Shown here: one piece after another, positions 42,896-50,820 of the stretch | Layout of the letters: every line of letters begins with the position of its first letter | Position numbering within the stretch: the first letter of the stretch is position 1 | Source of the DNA: Nitrosomonadales bacterium | GTDB taxonomy: Bacteria; Pseudomonadota; Gammaproteobacteria; Burkholderiales; Gallionellaceae | Direction: 5' to 3' | Assembly: GCA_016716325.1 (NCBI GenBank) | Contig: JADJWO010000001.1 | Coordinates: forward strand, 434,001 to 498,000 | Length of the DNA stretch: 64,000 nt | The notes under the pieces: generated by a model | Told to the model about the DNA's origin: nothing | Databases searched by the model: none | Seen by the model: only the letters and a program-made list of their open reading frames with translations | Program-made: the position numbers and the translations under genes

Positions 42896-44050
42896 TTATA
42901 GGGAGACAACCTGCCATGCGCCGTCGCGCAACACCAGTTCACGATCACATTGCAGCTCGGCATCCGCATTGCCCAGCAGGTCTACGACCACCACTTCGCC
43001 GGTAGCGCGCAATCCGGCGATCCTGTCATGCAGTGCAGCATCGTCCGAATACGGAGCTCTCACTCCTTTTTTCGGGGATTGCGCGGGCAGCAGGCGATAC
43101 AACTGGCGCAGGTCCATGCTGAACCCGGTCGCGGCACGGGACCGCCCGAAGCTCTTGCCCAGATCGTCGTAACGCCCTCCCAACGCAATCGCGTCGTGAC
43201 TGCCCGAATGGTAGGCGGCGAACACCATGCCACTGTGATAGTGATAGCCGCGCAGGTCGGCCAGATCGATGCCCACGCTGGCAACCAGCGGTTGCAATTT
43301 TCCGGAGACGGCCTGCAGGTCGTCGAGCGCGGCGCGGATTCCCGGATAATCCGGGAGCTCAGCGCGCGCACGCGCCAACACTTCCGCGCAACTGCCATAC
43401 AACGTCGCCAATGCCAACAGTGCGTTGCGCAACGTCGCTTCCAGCGGTTGCGTCAGGACATGCAAAGCCGCACCATCCTTGCCTTGCAGTGCCGAGAACA
43501 GTGTGTTCTCCATATCCTGGTCGAGTTTTGCGTGGTTCATCAGCGCGCGGAATACGCCGACATGCCCGAGGTCGAGATGCACGCCTTCCACACCCAGATG
43601 GGTCAACGATTGCAGCATCAGTTGCTGGATCTCGAGGTCGCTTTCCAGTCCGCTGTGGCCGTACAGTTCCGCGCCAATCTGCAACAGCTCGCGGGTACGC
43701 GTCAGGCCGACCGGCTGGGTATGCAGCACACTGCCCGCATAACACAGTCGAGCAACGCCCCGGCGGTTGAGCAAATGCGCATCGATGCGCGCCACTTGCG
43801 GGGTGATATCGGCGCGCACCGCCAGGGTGCGGCCACTGAGCTGATCCACCAGCTTGAAGGTGCGCAGATCCATGTCGTGGCTGTCTACGATCAGCAACGA
43901 TTCGGCGTACTCCAGCAATGGCGGCGCGACCAACTGATATCCGGAACGGCGCATCAACTCCAGGAATTGCGCGCGCATCCGCTCGACACGCCATGCCTCG
44001 TCGGGCAGCATGTCCTGGACATATTCGGGAAGTAACCAGTTCTGCATCAT
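42896..44050 (-). CDS. hisZ: ATP phosphoribosyltransferase regulatory subunit HisZ
   Basis: HisZ is the histidyl-tRNA-synthetase-like subunit that activates the short form of HisG in histidine synthesis. The 384-residue protein has the class II synthetase fold (LPDEAWRVERMRAQFLELM; LRADITPQVARIDAHLLN) but lacks the tRNA-binding extension of HisS. It starts with ATG 44050 overlapping the preceding gene by 4 nt (ATGA); ATG 44047 is also possible. The position between hflC and purA is typical of HisZ rather than HisS. Confidence 0.94.
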   Translation of the reverse strand: MMQNWLLPEYVQDMLPDEAWRVERMRAQFLELMRRSGYQLVAPPLLEYAESLLIVDSHDMDLRTFKLVDQLSGRTLAVRADITPQVARIDAHLLNRRGVARLCYAGSVLHTQPVGLTRTRELLQIGAELYGHSGLESDLEIQQLMLQSLTHLGVEGVHLDLGHVGVFRALMNHAKLDQDMENTLFSALQGKDGAALHVLTQPLEATLRNALLALATLYGSCAEVLARARAELPDYPGIRAALDDLQAVSGKLQPLVASVGIDLADLRGYHYHSGMVFAAYHSGSHDAIALGGRYDDLGKSFGRSRAATGFSMDLRQLYRLLPAQSPKKGVRAPYSDDAALHDRIAGLRATGEVVVVDLLGNADAELQCDRELVLRDGAWQVVSL

Positions 44051-44232
44051 TTCATCCAGTACAACAACATCAATCCGGCCAGCATCGAGGTCAGGCCGAT
44101 GAAACGCAACTGCCCGTCAGACATCGCCAGCAACCTGCGGAAGGTCTCGCGCCATTGATCCGGAAACAGGAACGGCATCAAACCTTCGATCACCAGCATC
44201 ATCGCAAAACCGAGCAGCCAGTACTCGAGCAC
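44047..44232 (-). CDS. DUF2065 family small membrane protein
   Basis: The 61-residue protein has two membrane helices (about residues 3-20 and 44-60) joined by a basic loop (PDQWRETFRRLLAMSDGQLR). It belongs to the small family usually found between hflC and hisZ or purA and called DUF2065 (YjeT-like). The start is GTG 44232, 1 nt after the hflC stop. No function is known; position suggests a link to the HflKC membrane complex. Confidence 0.88.
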   Translation of the reverse strand: MLEYWLLGFAMMLVIEGLMPFLFPDQWRETFRRLLAMSDGQLRFIGLTSMLAGLMLLYWMK

Positions 44233-44233
44233 A

Positions 44234-45112
44234 CTACCTACCCGACTTGTTCGAATTCTTCAGGTATTTGAAAAATGCCGAACTCGGGTCCAGCACCATC
44301 ATGTCGTTCTTGTCCTTGAAGCTCTGCTTGTAGGCTTCCAGGCTGCGATAGAACGAGTAGAACTCGGCATTGCGCCCGAAAGCTGCCGCATAAATCGCCG
44401 AGGCACGGGCATCACCTTCACCCTTGGTCTTCTGCGCTTCACGATAGGCTTCAGCCAGGATCACCTCGCGCTGCTTGTCGGCATCGGCCTTGATCTTCTC
44501 GCCCTCGGCCGCGCCGGAAGCGCGCAACTCGTTGGCAACGCGCTTGCGCTCGGCATCCATGCGGCGATAGACCGAATCGCTGATCTCGGACGGGAAGTCG
44601 ACGCGCTGCAGTCGCACATCCAGCACCTCGACGCCGATCTTGCGTGCATCGCTATCGGTCTTGGTGCGCAGCACTTCCATGATCATGTCGCGCTCGCCCG
44701 ACACCACCTCGTGGATGGTGCGCTTGCCGAACTCCTCGCGCATGCTGGAATTGACCGTTTGCAGCAACCGCGTCTTGGCGCGTTCCTCATCACCGCCAAC
44801 GCTGACGTAATACTGTTTCACATCCACGATGCGCCATTTGACGAACGAATCCACCAGCACGTTCTTCTTTTCAGCCGTGATAAAACGCTCCGGCTCGCCG
44901 GCATCCAGCGTCAGGATGCGCGAATCGAAATAACGCACGTTCTGCATCAGCGGGATCTTGAAATGCAGCCCGGGTTCGGTCTTCACGCTGACCACCTCAC
45001 CCAGTTGGAACACGATGGCGTTCTGGCGCTGATCCACCACGAACACGGTCATGCTCAGTAAAATCAGCGCGGCGACGGCGCCGATCAATACATTAGTCAC
45101 ATTCCTGTTCAT
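44234..45112 (-). CDS. hflC: Protease modulator HflC
   Basis: HflC, with HflK, forms the large membrane band complex that encloses and modulates the FtsH protease. The 292-residue protein has an N-terminal membrane helix (about residues 7-26), the SPFH/band-7 domain, and a long charged coiled-coil region (EISDSVYRRMDAERKRVANE). ATG 45112 has AGGAGG at 8 nt and overlaps the hflK stop (TGATG); a TTG one codon earlier is less likely. Confidence 0.96.
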   Translation of the reverse strand: MNRNVTNVLIGAVAALILLSMTVFVVDQRQNAIVFQLGEVVSVKTEPGLHFKIPLMQNVRYFDSRILTLDAGEPERFITAEKKNVLVDSFVKWRIVDVKQYYVSVGGDEERAKTRLLQTVNSSMREEFGKRTIHEVVSGERDMIMEVLRTKTDSDARKIGVEVLDVRLQRVDFPSEISDSVYRRMDAERKRVANELRASGAAEGEKIKADADKQREVILAEAYREAQKTKGEGDARASAIYAAAFGRNAEFYSFYRSLEAYKQSFKDKNDMMVLDPSSAFFKYLKNSNKSGR

Positions 45113-46293
45113 CAACGAGCCCTCCTGTCGCGACTCAACAATGAGTCTCTTGCGCGTTGCGCCGCCTCGCTATCGTTCGATTCCGTAGTGGGCGGAGCCG
45201 CCGTTTCCGGAGTCCCGGCGGGTGCGCGCGTACTTTCCATCAATTTGTCCAGCGGCAGGTACAGCAGGCTGTTGCCGTTCTTCTGGTCGATCATCACCTT
45301 GCTGACGTTGCCCATCACCTGTTGCATCATGTCCAGATACATCCGTTCACGCGTCACGGCGGGTGCTTTTTCATATTCGACGAGGATCTGTTTGAAGCGG
45401 CTGGCATCACCCTCGGCGTTGGCGATCACGCTCTGCTTGTAACCTTCCGCCTCCTGGATCAGGCGCGCCGCAGTGCCTCGCGCACGCGGCACCACATCGT
45501 TCGCATAGGCTTGCCCCTCGTTCTTCTGGCGCTCCCGGTCTTGCCCCGCTTTCACTGCATCGTCGAACGCGGCCTGCACCTGCTCGGGCGGCTGTGCGTT
45601 CTGCATGGTCAGTTTGCTGATCACGATGCCGGAACCGTAGCGATCCAGGATGTCCTGCATCAGCTTGGTCGCCGAGGCGGCCACCTGTTCGCGCCCCTCG
45701 TACAGCACGAAGTCCATCTTGCTCTTGCCGACCACTTCGCGGATCGCGGTTTCAGCAGCCTGGCGCACGTTCTCGTCCGGCGTGCGGTTGTTGAACAGGT
45801 AATCGGCCGGGTCCTTCAGGAAGTACTGCACCGCGAACTGGATGTCGATGATGTTCTCGTCGTCGGTCAACATCAGCGACTCCTTCAGCATCTTGTTCTT
45901 GACGTTGTCGCGGTAGCCGACCTCCACGGTACGCACCTGGCTCAGGTTGACGATCTCGACCGTCTCGACCGGGAACGGCAGATGCCAGCGCGGGCCGGGT
46001 TGTGTCGTCTCGACCAGCTTGCCGAAACGCAGCACCACGCCGCGCTGGCTCTCGTCGACGATGTAAAAGCCGCTTCCCATCCAGATCAAGGCGGCGATCA
46101 AGGCGATCAGTCCGATGCCGCCACCAAAGCCCTGCTCCCGGGTTCTGCCGGTATCGTCTGAACCTCCTCTGCCCGGCCCATTCTTGCCGCCCATCAGCGA
46201 CGCAACCTTTTCATTCAGTTTGCGCAGCAATTCTTCCAGGTCTGGCGGGCCGCCACTATTCTTGTTGCCCCATTGCGGATCGTTCAATCCCAT
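45112..46293 (-). CDS. hflK: FtsH protease activity modulator HflK
   Basis: HflK is the larger partner in the HflKC complex. The 393-residue protein has a Gly/Asn-rich cytoplasmic start (NDPQWGNKNSGGPPDLEELL), one membrane helix (about residues 61-80), the band-7 domain (GVVLRFGKLVETTQPGPRWH) and coiled coil, then a Pro/Ala/Thr-rich tail. It overlaps hflX by 10 nt. Motifs and length are normal. Confidence 0.96.
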   Translation of the reverse strand: MGLNDPQWGNKNSGGPPDLEELLRKLNEKVASLMGGKNGPGRGGSDDTGRTREQGFGGGIGLIALIAALIWMGSGFYIVDESQRGVVLRFGKLVETTQPGPRWHLPFPVETVEIVNLSQVRTVEVGYRDNVKNKMLKESLMLTDDENIIDIQFAVQYFLKDPADYLFNNRTPDENVRQAAETAIREVVGKSKMDFVLYEGREQVAASATKLMQDILDRYGSGIVISKLTMQNAQPPEQVQAAFDDAVKAGQDRERQKNEGQAYANDVVPRARGTAARLIQEAEGYKQSVIANAEGDASRFKQILVEYEKAPAVTRERMYLDMMQQVMGNVSKVMIDQKNGNSLLYLPLDKLMESTRAPAGTPETAAPPTTESNDSEAAQRARDSLLSRDRRAR

Positions 46294-47459
46294 AACTCGT
46301 TACTCGCTTGGCTAGTTTGATTTTCGATTGTTCCGGATGCATGACGCGCGGCACTGGCTTCCGCCAGGGAGAGCCGCAAACCGTCCAGCCCCGCGCCGCT
46401 TTTGGCACTCAGAAAAACGCGTGAGATTCTACCATAGTCGTCACGCTGCACGTTTGGCGGCACATCCTGCAAGTCGATTTTGTTGAATACCAGTATTTGC
46501 GGGATGTCCGCCGCGCCGATCTCGGCCAGCACCTTGTTCACCTCCGAGATCTGGTCGTCCCGATTCGCATTGTTGGCGTCCACCACATGCAGCAACAGAT
46601 CGGCCCGCACCGTCTCCTCCAGCGTGCTGCGGAAGGCCGCAACCAGCGAGTGAGGCAGATGGCGTATGAAACCGACCGTGTCCGACACCACGATGTCGCA
46701 CGGCCCCTCGAGGAACATGCGGCGGGAAGTGGTATCCAGCGTGGCGAACAACTGGTCGGCCACATATACGCCGGCACGCGTCAACTGATTGAACAGGGTG
46801 GACTTGCCCGCATTGGTATAACCGACGATGGAAACCGACATCACATCGGCGCGGCTGCGCGCGCGGCGCTGCACCACGCGCTGGTGCCTGAGTTTTTCCA
46901 GCCGTCCTTTCAGCAGGTCCACTCGCTTGGCCAGCTTGCGCCTGTCCAGCTCCAGTTTGGTTTCGCCCGGACCGCGCGCGCCCACCGCGAATTTTTGTTG
47001 CCCCATGTCGACACCCTGCCCGACCAGCCGCGTGGCGAGGTATTTGAGTTGCGCCAGCTCCACCTGCACCTTGCCTTCGTGGCTTTGCGCCCGTTGCGCA
47101 AAGATGTCCAGGATCAGCATGGTCCGGTCGATCACACGGGTATCCAGTTTGGCGACCAGGTTGCGCATCTGCGCCGGGGTGAGGTCATGGTTGAAAATGA
47201 CGACGTCTGCGCCATGCGTTTCGATCGCGTCGGCGATTTCCTGGACCTTGCCGCTGCCGGCAAACAAGGCCGCATCCGGACGTTGCCGTTTGCCCTCGAC
47301 GATGGCCGCGGTGCGCACACCCGCCGTGGCAGCCAGCAGGCGGAGTTCCTCCCGGTTCTCGACATAATCAGGTTCGCCGAAATCAAGGCTGACCAGAACG
47401 GCAACCTCGGACGCGCGCCCGGACAAAGGCTTTTTGTCCCCGGCGGATTTTTGTTGCAT
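46284..47459 (-). CDS. hflX: Ribosome-rescue GTPase HflX
   Basis: HflX is a GTPase that binds and can split stalled 70S ribosomes. The 391-residue protein has the N-terminal HflX domain (VIFNHDLTPAQMRNLVAKL; GARGPGETKLELDRR) and the GTPase domain with G1 GYTNAGKSTLFNQL, G3 DTVGFIRHLPH and G4 FNKIDL. The start overlaps the hfq stop by 1 nt (TAATG). Confidence 0.97.
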   Translation of the reverse strand: MQQKSAGDKKPLSGRASEVAVLVSLDFGEPDYVENREELRLLAATAGVRTAAIVEGKRQRPDAALFAGSGKVQEIADAIETHGADVVIFNHDLTPAQMRNLVAKLDTRVIDRTMLILDIFAQRAQSHEGKVQVELAQLKYLATRLVGQGVDMGQQKFAVGARGPGETKLELDRRKLAKRVDLLKGRLEKLRHQRVVQRRARSRADVMSVSIVGYTNAGKSTLFNQLTRAGVYVADQLFATLDTTSRRMFLEGPCDIVVSDTVGFIRHLPHSLVAAFRSTLEETVRADLLLHVVDANNANRDDQISEVNKVLAEIGAADIPQILVFNKIDLQDVPPNVQRDDYGRISRVFLSAKSGAGLDGLRLSLAEASAARHASGTIENQTSQASNELWD

Positions 47460-47695
47460 TACTCGGCTGCGTCGTCTTGTGGAATATTGACTGCGCGCAC
47501 CGGAACGATAGTGGAAATGGCGTGTTTATAGACCATCTGGGTAACGGTATTCTTCAACAACACCACATATTGGTCGAATGAATCGACATGGCCCTGAAGC
47601 TTGATGCCGTTCACCAGATAGATCGCAACCTGAATATGCTCCTTGCGCAGCGTATTGAGGAACGGATCCTGTAATTGCTGTCCTTTCGCACTCAT
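47459..47695 (-). CDS. hfq: RNA chaperone Hfq
   Basis: Hfq is the hexameric Sm-like protein that pairs small RNAs with mRNAs. The 78-residue protein has the Sm1 motif ([20 protein letters not shown]) and Sm2 motif [13 protein letters not shown] 47695 ([16 protein letters not shown]) is the normal start; an in-frame extension of 23 codons upstream overlaps the promoter at 47734-47762 and is rejected. Confidence 0.98.
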   Translation of the reverse strand: MSAKGQQLQDPFLNTLRKEHIQVAIYLVNGIKLQGHVDSFDQYVVLLKNTVTQMVYKHAISTIVPVRAVNIPQDDAAE

Positions 47696-47733
47696 GCCAT
47701 TGCTCTTCTTTGTATTGAGGATAGGGAACCGCA

Positions 47734-47762
47734 CTTTACTGGATTCCGGCGCAACTGTGAAC
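47734..47762 (-). promoter_or_regulatory. hfq operon promoter
   Basis: On the minus strand TTCACA (47757-47762) and TAAAGT (47734-47739) are 17 bp apart, 39 nt upstream of the hfq ATG. The -35 matches 5 of 6 positions and the -10 matches 4 of 6. Confidence 0.55.
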
Positions 47763-47824
47763 ACATTTACCCGGGAAACAAGGAATTTTCCGGAATGCTA
47801 AAGTCGACAACGACGACCGCGCAA

Positions 47825-48202
47825 CTATCCGCCCTTGTTTTTCAGCATTTCCTGCAAAACCGAGAATGGGTTGTGGGTCGCCGCCGCAGGCTGATCGCCC
47901 GAAGCCCTCCCCCTTGCCGCCTCGTCCAGAACGCGCGCATGCTCGTTCTCATGACAATACAGGCACAGCAGTTCCCAGTTGCTGCCATCTGCCGGATTAT
48001 TGTCGTGATTGTGATCCTTGTGATGCACCGTCAGCTCGCGCAGGCGGACTCCTGAGAACTCGCGGCCGCAACGACCGCATATCCATGGAAACAACTTGAG
48101 TGCCCGCTCGCGATAGCTCGACTCCCGTTCTTCGCGTTGCCGACGCGCTTCGGCGACAACACGGTCAAGCCGCGCATGATCGGGGATGGTATGTTTTGGC
48201 AT
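47825..48202 (-). CDS. yajD: YajD family HNH nuclease
   Basis: The 125-residue protein is a small HNH endonuclease-like protein of the YajD family. Zinc-knuckle and HNH residues are visible: CGRCGREF, LTVHHKDHNHDN, and LCLYCHENEHARV. The N-terminal third is charged and helical. Substrate and role are unknown. It is upstream of hfq on the same strand with a promoter between them. Confidence 0.88.
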   Translation of the reverse strand: MPKHTIPDHARLDRVVAEARRQREERESSYRERALKLFPWICGRCGREFSGVRLRELTVHHKDHNHDNNPADGSNWELLCLYCHENEHARVLDEAARGRASGDQPAAATHNPFSVLQEMLKNKGG

Positions 48203-48491
48203 GATCGACAGGTAGGGTGGTTGGTTCAGTATCCGGAATGTGCGTACATCATATGCGGCCCGGTCCGGGATATAAAGCCATCAATCCGATCAACCGAGAA
48301 AGGAGTGGCATCGTCCTCCCCGGCAGGAGGGCTCGTTATCAGGACAGCCAGGCTCCGCCAACAAGATGCAGTGCGGGTCGGTAATGCCGGTTACGCCGAC
48401 TCATGCGAATTATTATGAACCGAGCCTGGACAGAACGGTAAAATAGCCCACCCGTTATTCTTGTCATATCGATAATCCCGAGGAGTTTCAA

Positions 48492-49733
48492 TTGAGCCTG
48501 ATCCGCCCTTTTACAGCTTTGCGCCCCGCCCCGTCACGTGCCGCCGAAGTCGCCGCGCCGCCCTATGACGTGCTTTCCACTGAAGAGGCGCGCGCGCGCG
48601 CCGATGGAAAGCCATGGAGTTTCCTGCATATCTCCAAGCCGGAGATCGACCTGCCCGTCGGCACCGACCCCTATGCACCCGAGGTCTATGCCAAGGCGGC
48701 GGAGAACCTCGGCAGGATGCTGGCGGAAGGCGTGCTGGCGCGCGACACGACACCCTGCTATTACGCTTACCGGCTGGTGATGGGCGACCACATCCAGACC
48801 GGCCTGGTCGCAGCGGCTTCGGTGGCGGATTACGACACCAACCGCATCCGCAAGCATGAGTTCACCCGCCCCGACAAGGAGGACGACCGGGTGCGCCAGA
48901 TCGATGCGCTGAACGCGCAGACCGGCCCGGTACTGCTGGCCTACCCCGATGCGCCGCAAGTGGACGCGATCCTGAAGGCAGTTTCCGGCGACACGCCCGA
49001 TGCGGATGTCAGGGCAGACGACGGCATCCGCCACAGCCTGTGGGTGATCCGCGATGCTGCCGCGATCCGGCAACTGACCGAGTCATTCGACGCCATGCAT
49101 GCCATCTATATCGCCGACGGACACCACCGCTCGGCCGCCGCCTCGCGCGTGGCTGCCGCGCGCCGCGCCGCCAATCCGGCGCACAACGGCGAGGAAAGTT
49201 ACAACTACTTCCTGTCGGTGATCTTCCCGCACCACGAGATGAAGATCTTCGACTACAACCGGGTGATGGTCGACCTGAACGGCATGGACACGGCTGCGTT
49301 CCTGCAACGTATCGGCGAAAACTTCTCGGTACAACCCAGTGGCGAACAGGTCAAACCCGCACAACCCGGCGAGTTCGGCATGTACCTGCCGGGCCAGTGG
49401 TACCGCCTGAACATCCGCGCGGATTTGATCCCGGCCGGCGACCCGGTAGCCAGCCTCGACGTGAGCCTGCTGCAGAACCATCTGATCGCGCCGGTGCTCG
49501 GCATCAGCGACCCGCGCCGCGACAAGCGCATCGATTTCGTCGGTGGCATCCGCGGCCTGGCGGAACTCGAGAAACGCGTCAACAGCGGCGAGATGGCGGT
49601 AGCCTTCTCGATGTTCGCCACCCGCATGGAAGACCTGATGGCGGTCGCCGACGCCAACGAGGTGATGCCGCCCAAGTCCACCTGGTTCGAGCCCAAGCTG
49701 GCGGACGGCATGGCTTCCCACGTGCTGGACTGA
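48492..49733 (+). CDS. DUF1015 family protein
   Basis: The 413-residue soluble protein belongs to the widely distributed DUF1015 family of unknown function, recognised by PFTALRPAP at the start, APPYDVLSTEEAR, and the conserved YIADGHHRSAAASRVA. The start codon is TTG at 48492, with GAGGAG 6 nt upstream and no competing ATG nearby. In other bacteria the family often sits near serine-pathway genes; none is seen here. Confidence 0.88.
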   Translation: MSLIRPFTALRPAPSRAAEVAAPPYDVLSTEEARARADGKPWSFLHISKPEIDLPVGTDPYAPEVYAKAAENLGRMLAEGVLARDTTPCYYAYRLVMGDHIQTGLVAAASVADYDTNRIRKHEFTRPDKEDDRVRQIDALNAQTGPVLLAYPDAPQVDAILKAVSGDTPDADVRADDGIRHSLWVIRDAAAIRQLTESFDAMHAIYIADGHHRSAAASRVAAARRAANPAHNGEESYNYFLSVIFPHHEMKIFDYNRVMVDLNGMDTAAFLQRIGENFSVQPSGEQVKPAQPGEFGMYLPGQWYRLNIRADLIPAGDPVASLDVSLLQNHLIAPVLGISDPRRDKRIDFVGGIRGLAELEKRVNSGEMAVAFSMFATRMEDLMAVADANEVMPPKSTWFEPKLADGMASHVLD

Positions 49734-49796
49734 TCCTGTCCCGGGACGGCACGGCATCCGGCGCACACGCGCCGCAACCTTGAAGGGGGCAGCGCA

Positions 49797-50417
49797 ATGA
49801 ACAGCCGGATCAGCCAGGTCGTCGAACAGATCGCCACTCTCGAGAGCGAACTGGACTCGCTCATCGCCGAACGCGAGGCACGCCTTCGCTACCAGATCGA
49901 GGGCCGGCGCGTGGTGTTCGAACAGGCCCTGCGCGAAGCGCACCAACGCGTCAGGATGGGCGTGTTCCGCTGGTTCCTCACGATACGCCCGCAGAACTAC
50001 CTCACCATGCCGGTCATCTACGGCGCCGGCATTCCGCTGGCGTTGTTCGACCTGAGCATTACCCTGTACCAATCGATCTGCTTCCCCGTGTATCGCATCG
50101 CCAGGGTCAGGCGCGGCGATTACATCGTGTTCGACCACCAGCACCTTGCCTACCTGAACATCGTCGAAAAGGCGCATTGTCTGTACTGCTCATATGCGGT
50201 CGGGCTGGTCGCCTATGCACAGGAGGTCATCGCGCGTACCGAGGAATATTTCTGCCCGATCAAGCATGCGCGCAAGATGCACACCGCGCATGCGCGCTAC
50301 GACCGCTTCCTCGAATACGGCGAGGCCGACGACTTCCACGGCAAGCTGGAAGGGTTCCGCAGCGCACTCGCCAAGGAAGCGCGCAAAGCATCTTCGGCAG
50401 ATTTCGACAACCATTGA
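49797..50417 (+). CDS. Conserved-looking protein of unknown function with coiled coil and hydrophobic segment
   Basis: The 206-residue protein begins with a coiled coil (about residues 5-50, VVEQIATLESELDSLIAERE), followed by an aromatic/hydrophobic stretch (TMPVIYGAGIPLALFDLSIT) and a cysteine-containing segment CLYCSYAVGLVAYAQEVIAR ... YFCPIKHAR. The C-terminal third is charged. No family is recognised. AAGGGGG precedes the ATG. It ends before a terminator at 50460, so with the DUF1015 gene it forms a two-gene unit. Confidence 0.7.
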   Translation: MNSRISQVVEQIATLESELDSLIAEREARLRYQIEGRRVVFEQALREAHQRVRMGVFRWFLTIRPQNYLTMPVIYGAGIPLALFDLSITLYQSICFPVYRIARVRRGDYIVFDHQHLAYLNIVEKAHCLYCSYAVGLVAYAQEVIARTEEYFCPIKHARKMHTAHARYDRFLEYGEADDFHGKLEGFRSALAKEARKASSADFDNH

Positions 50418-50459
50418 CGGGATCATTCATGTGGATTTTGCGCCCGCAAAAACACCAGT

Positions 50460-50495
50460 TGACCGGGCTGTCAAGAGTCCCGGCCGGTCATTTTT
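50460..50495 (+). terminator. Terminator after the 49797-50417 gene
   Basis: TGACCGG (50460-50466) pairs with CCGGTCA (50484-50490), followed by TTTTT. The loop is long but contains a further GGC/CCC pairing. Confidence 0.65.
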
Positions 50496-50555
50496 ACGCA
50501 AAATCGCCTAAGCTGTTGGATATCAAAGTCAAATATATTCAGGGCAATATTTCGC

Positions 50556-50583
50556 TTGCAAAAAACAGCTCGGCCACTAGAAT
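50556..50583 (+). promoter_or_regulatory. nrdJ promoter
   Basis: TTGCAA (50556-50561), a 16-bp spacer and TAGAAT (50578-50583) form a plausible sigma70 promoter. The -10 lies inside the first NrdR-box-like site. The leader to the preferred nrdJ start is about 230 nt, with no gene in it. Confidence 0.6.
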
Positions 50584-50620
50584 TAGTTCAAACCAAGCGA
50601 TCAACCACTACATATAGTGG
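50574..50620 (+). promoter_or_regulatory. Two NrdR-box-like sites, 31 bp centre to centre
   Basis: Compared with the NrdR consensus ACACWATATATWGTGT, box 1 (50574-50589, CCACTAGAATTAGTTC) matches 10 of 16 positions and box 2 (50605-50620, CCACTACATATAGTGG) matches 13 of 16. Their spacing of 31 bp, three helical turns, is that known for functional NrdR box pairs. The boxes overlap the -10 and the start of the transcript, fitting repression of the ribonucleotide reductase gene. Confidence 0.75.
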
Positions 50621-50820
50621 TTTTGTTTTTTGGGCCCAAGCAGCCCGCGCAACCAGGGGAATGTCTCGTGTTGAATACCGAAAATGTTTTGTCACCAGCC
50701 TCCACCCGTAACGATTCCGCATCTGAAGGCACCTCCAAGCCACCCATGACCGGACAGTCGTTCCTTGCCAAACTCACCAATAACATCGCCAGCGATACGG
50801 CTCTGGAAGGAGGCACAGCC

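Noticed and set aside
48137..48418. 93-codon plus-strand open frame before the DUF1015 gene
   Set aside because: It overlaps the start of yajD in antisense and shows no protein features or ribosome site.
50617..50667. GTG start at 50617 for nrdJ
   Set aside because: It lies inside the second NrdR-box-like site, next to the promoter, and has no ribosome site.
50590..50820. Cobalamin riboswitch before the B12-dependent nrdJ
   Set aside because: No B12-box-like sequence or matching fold was seen in the leader; the NrdR boxes explain the regulation better.
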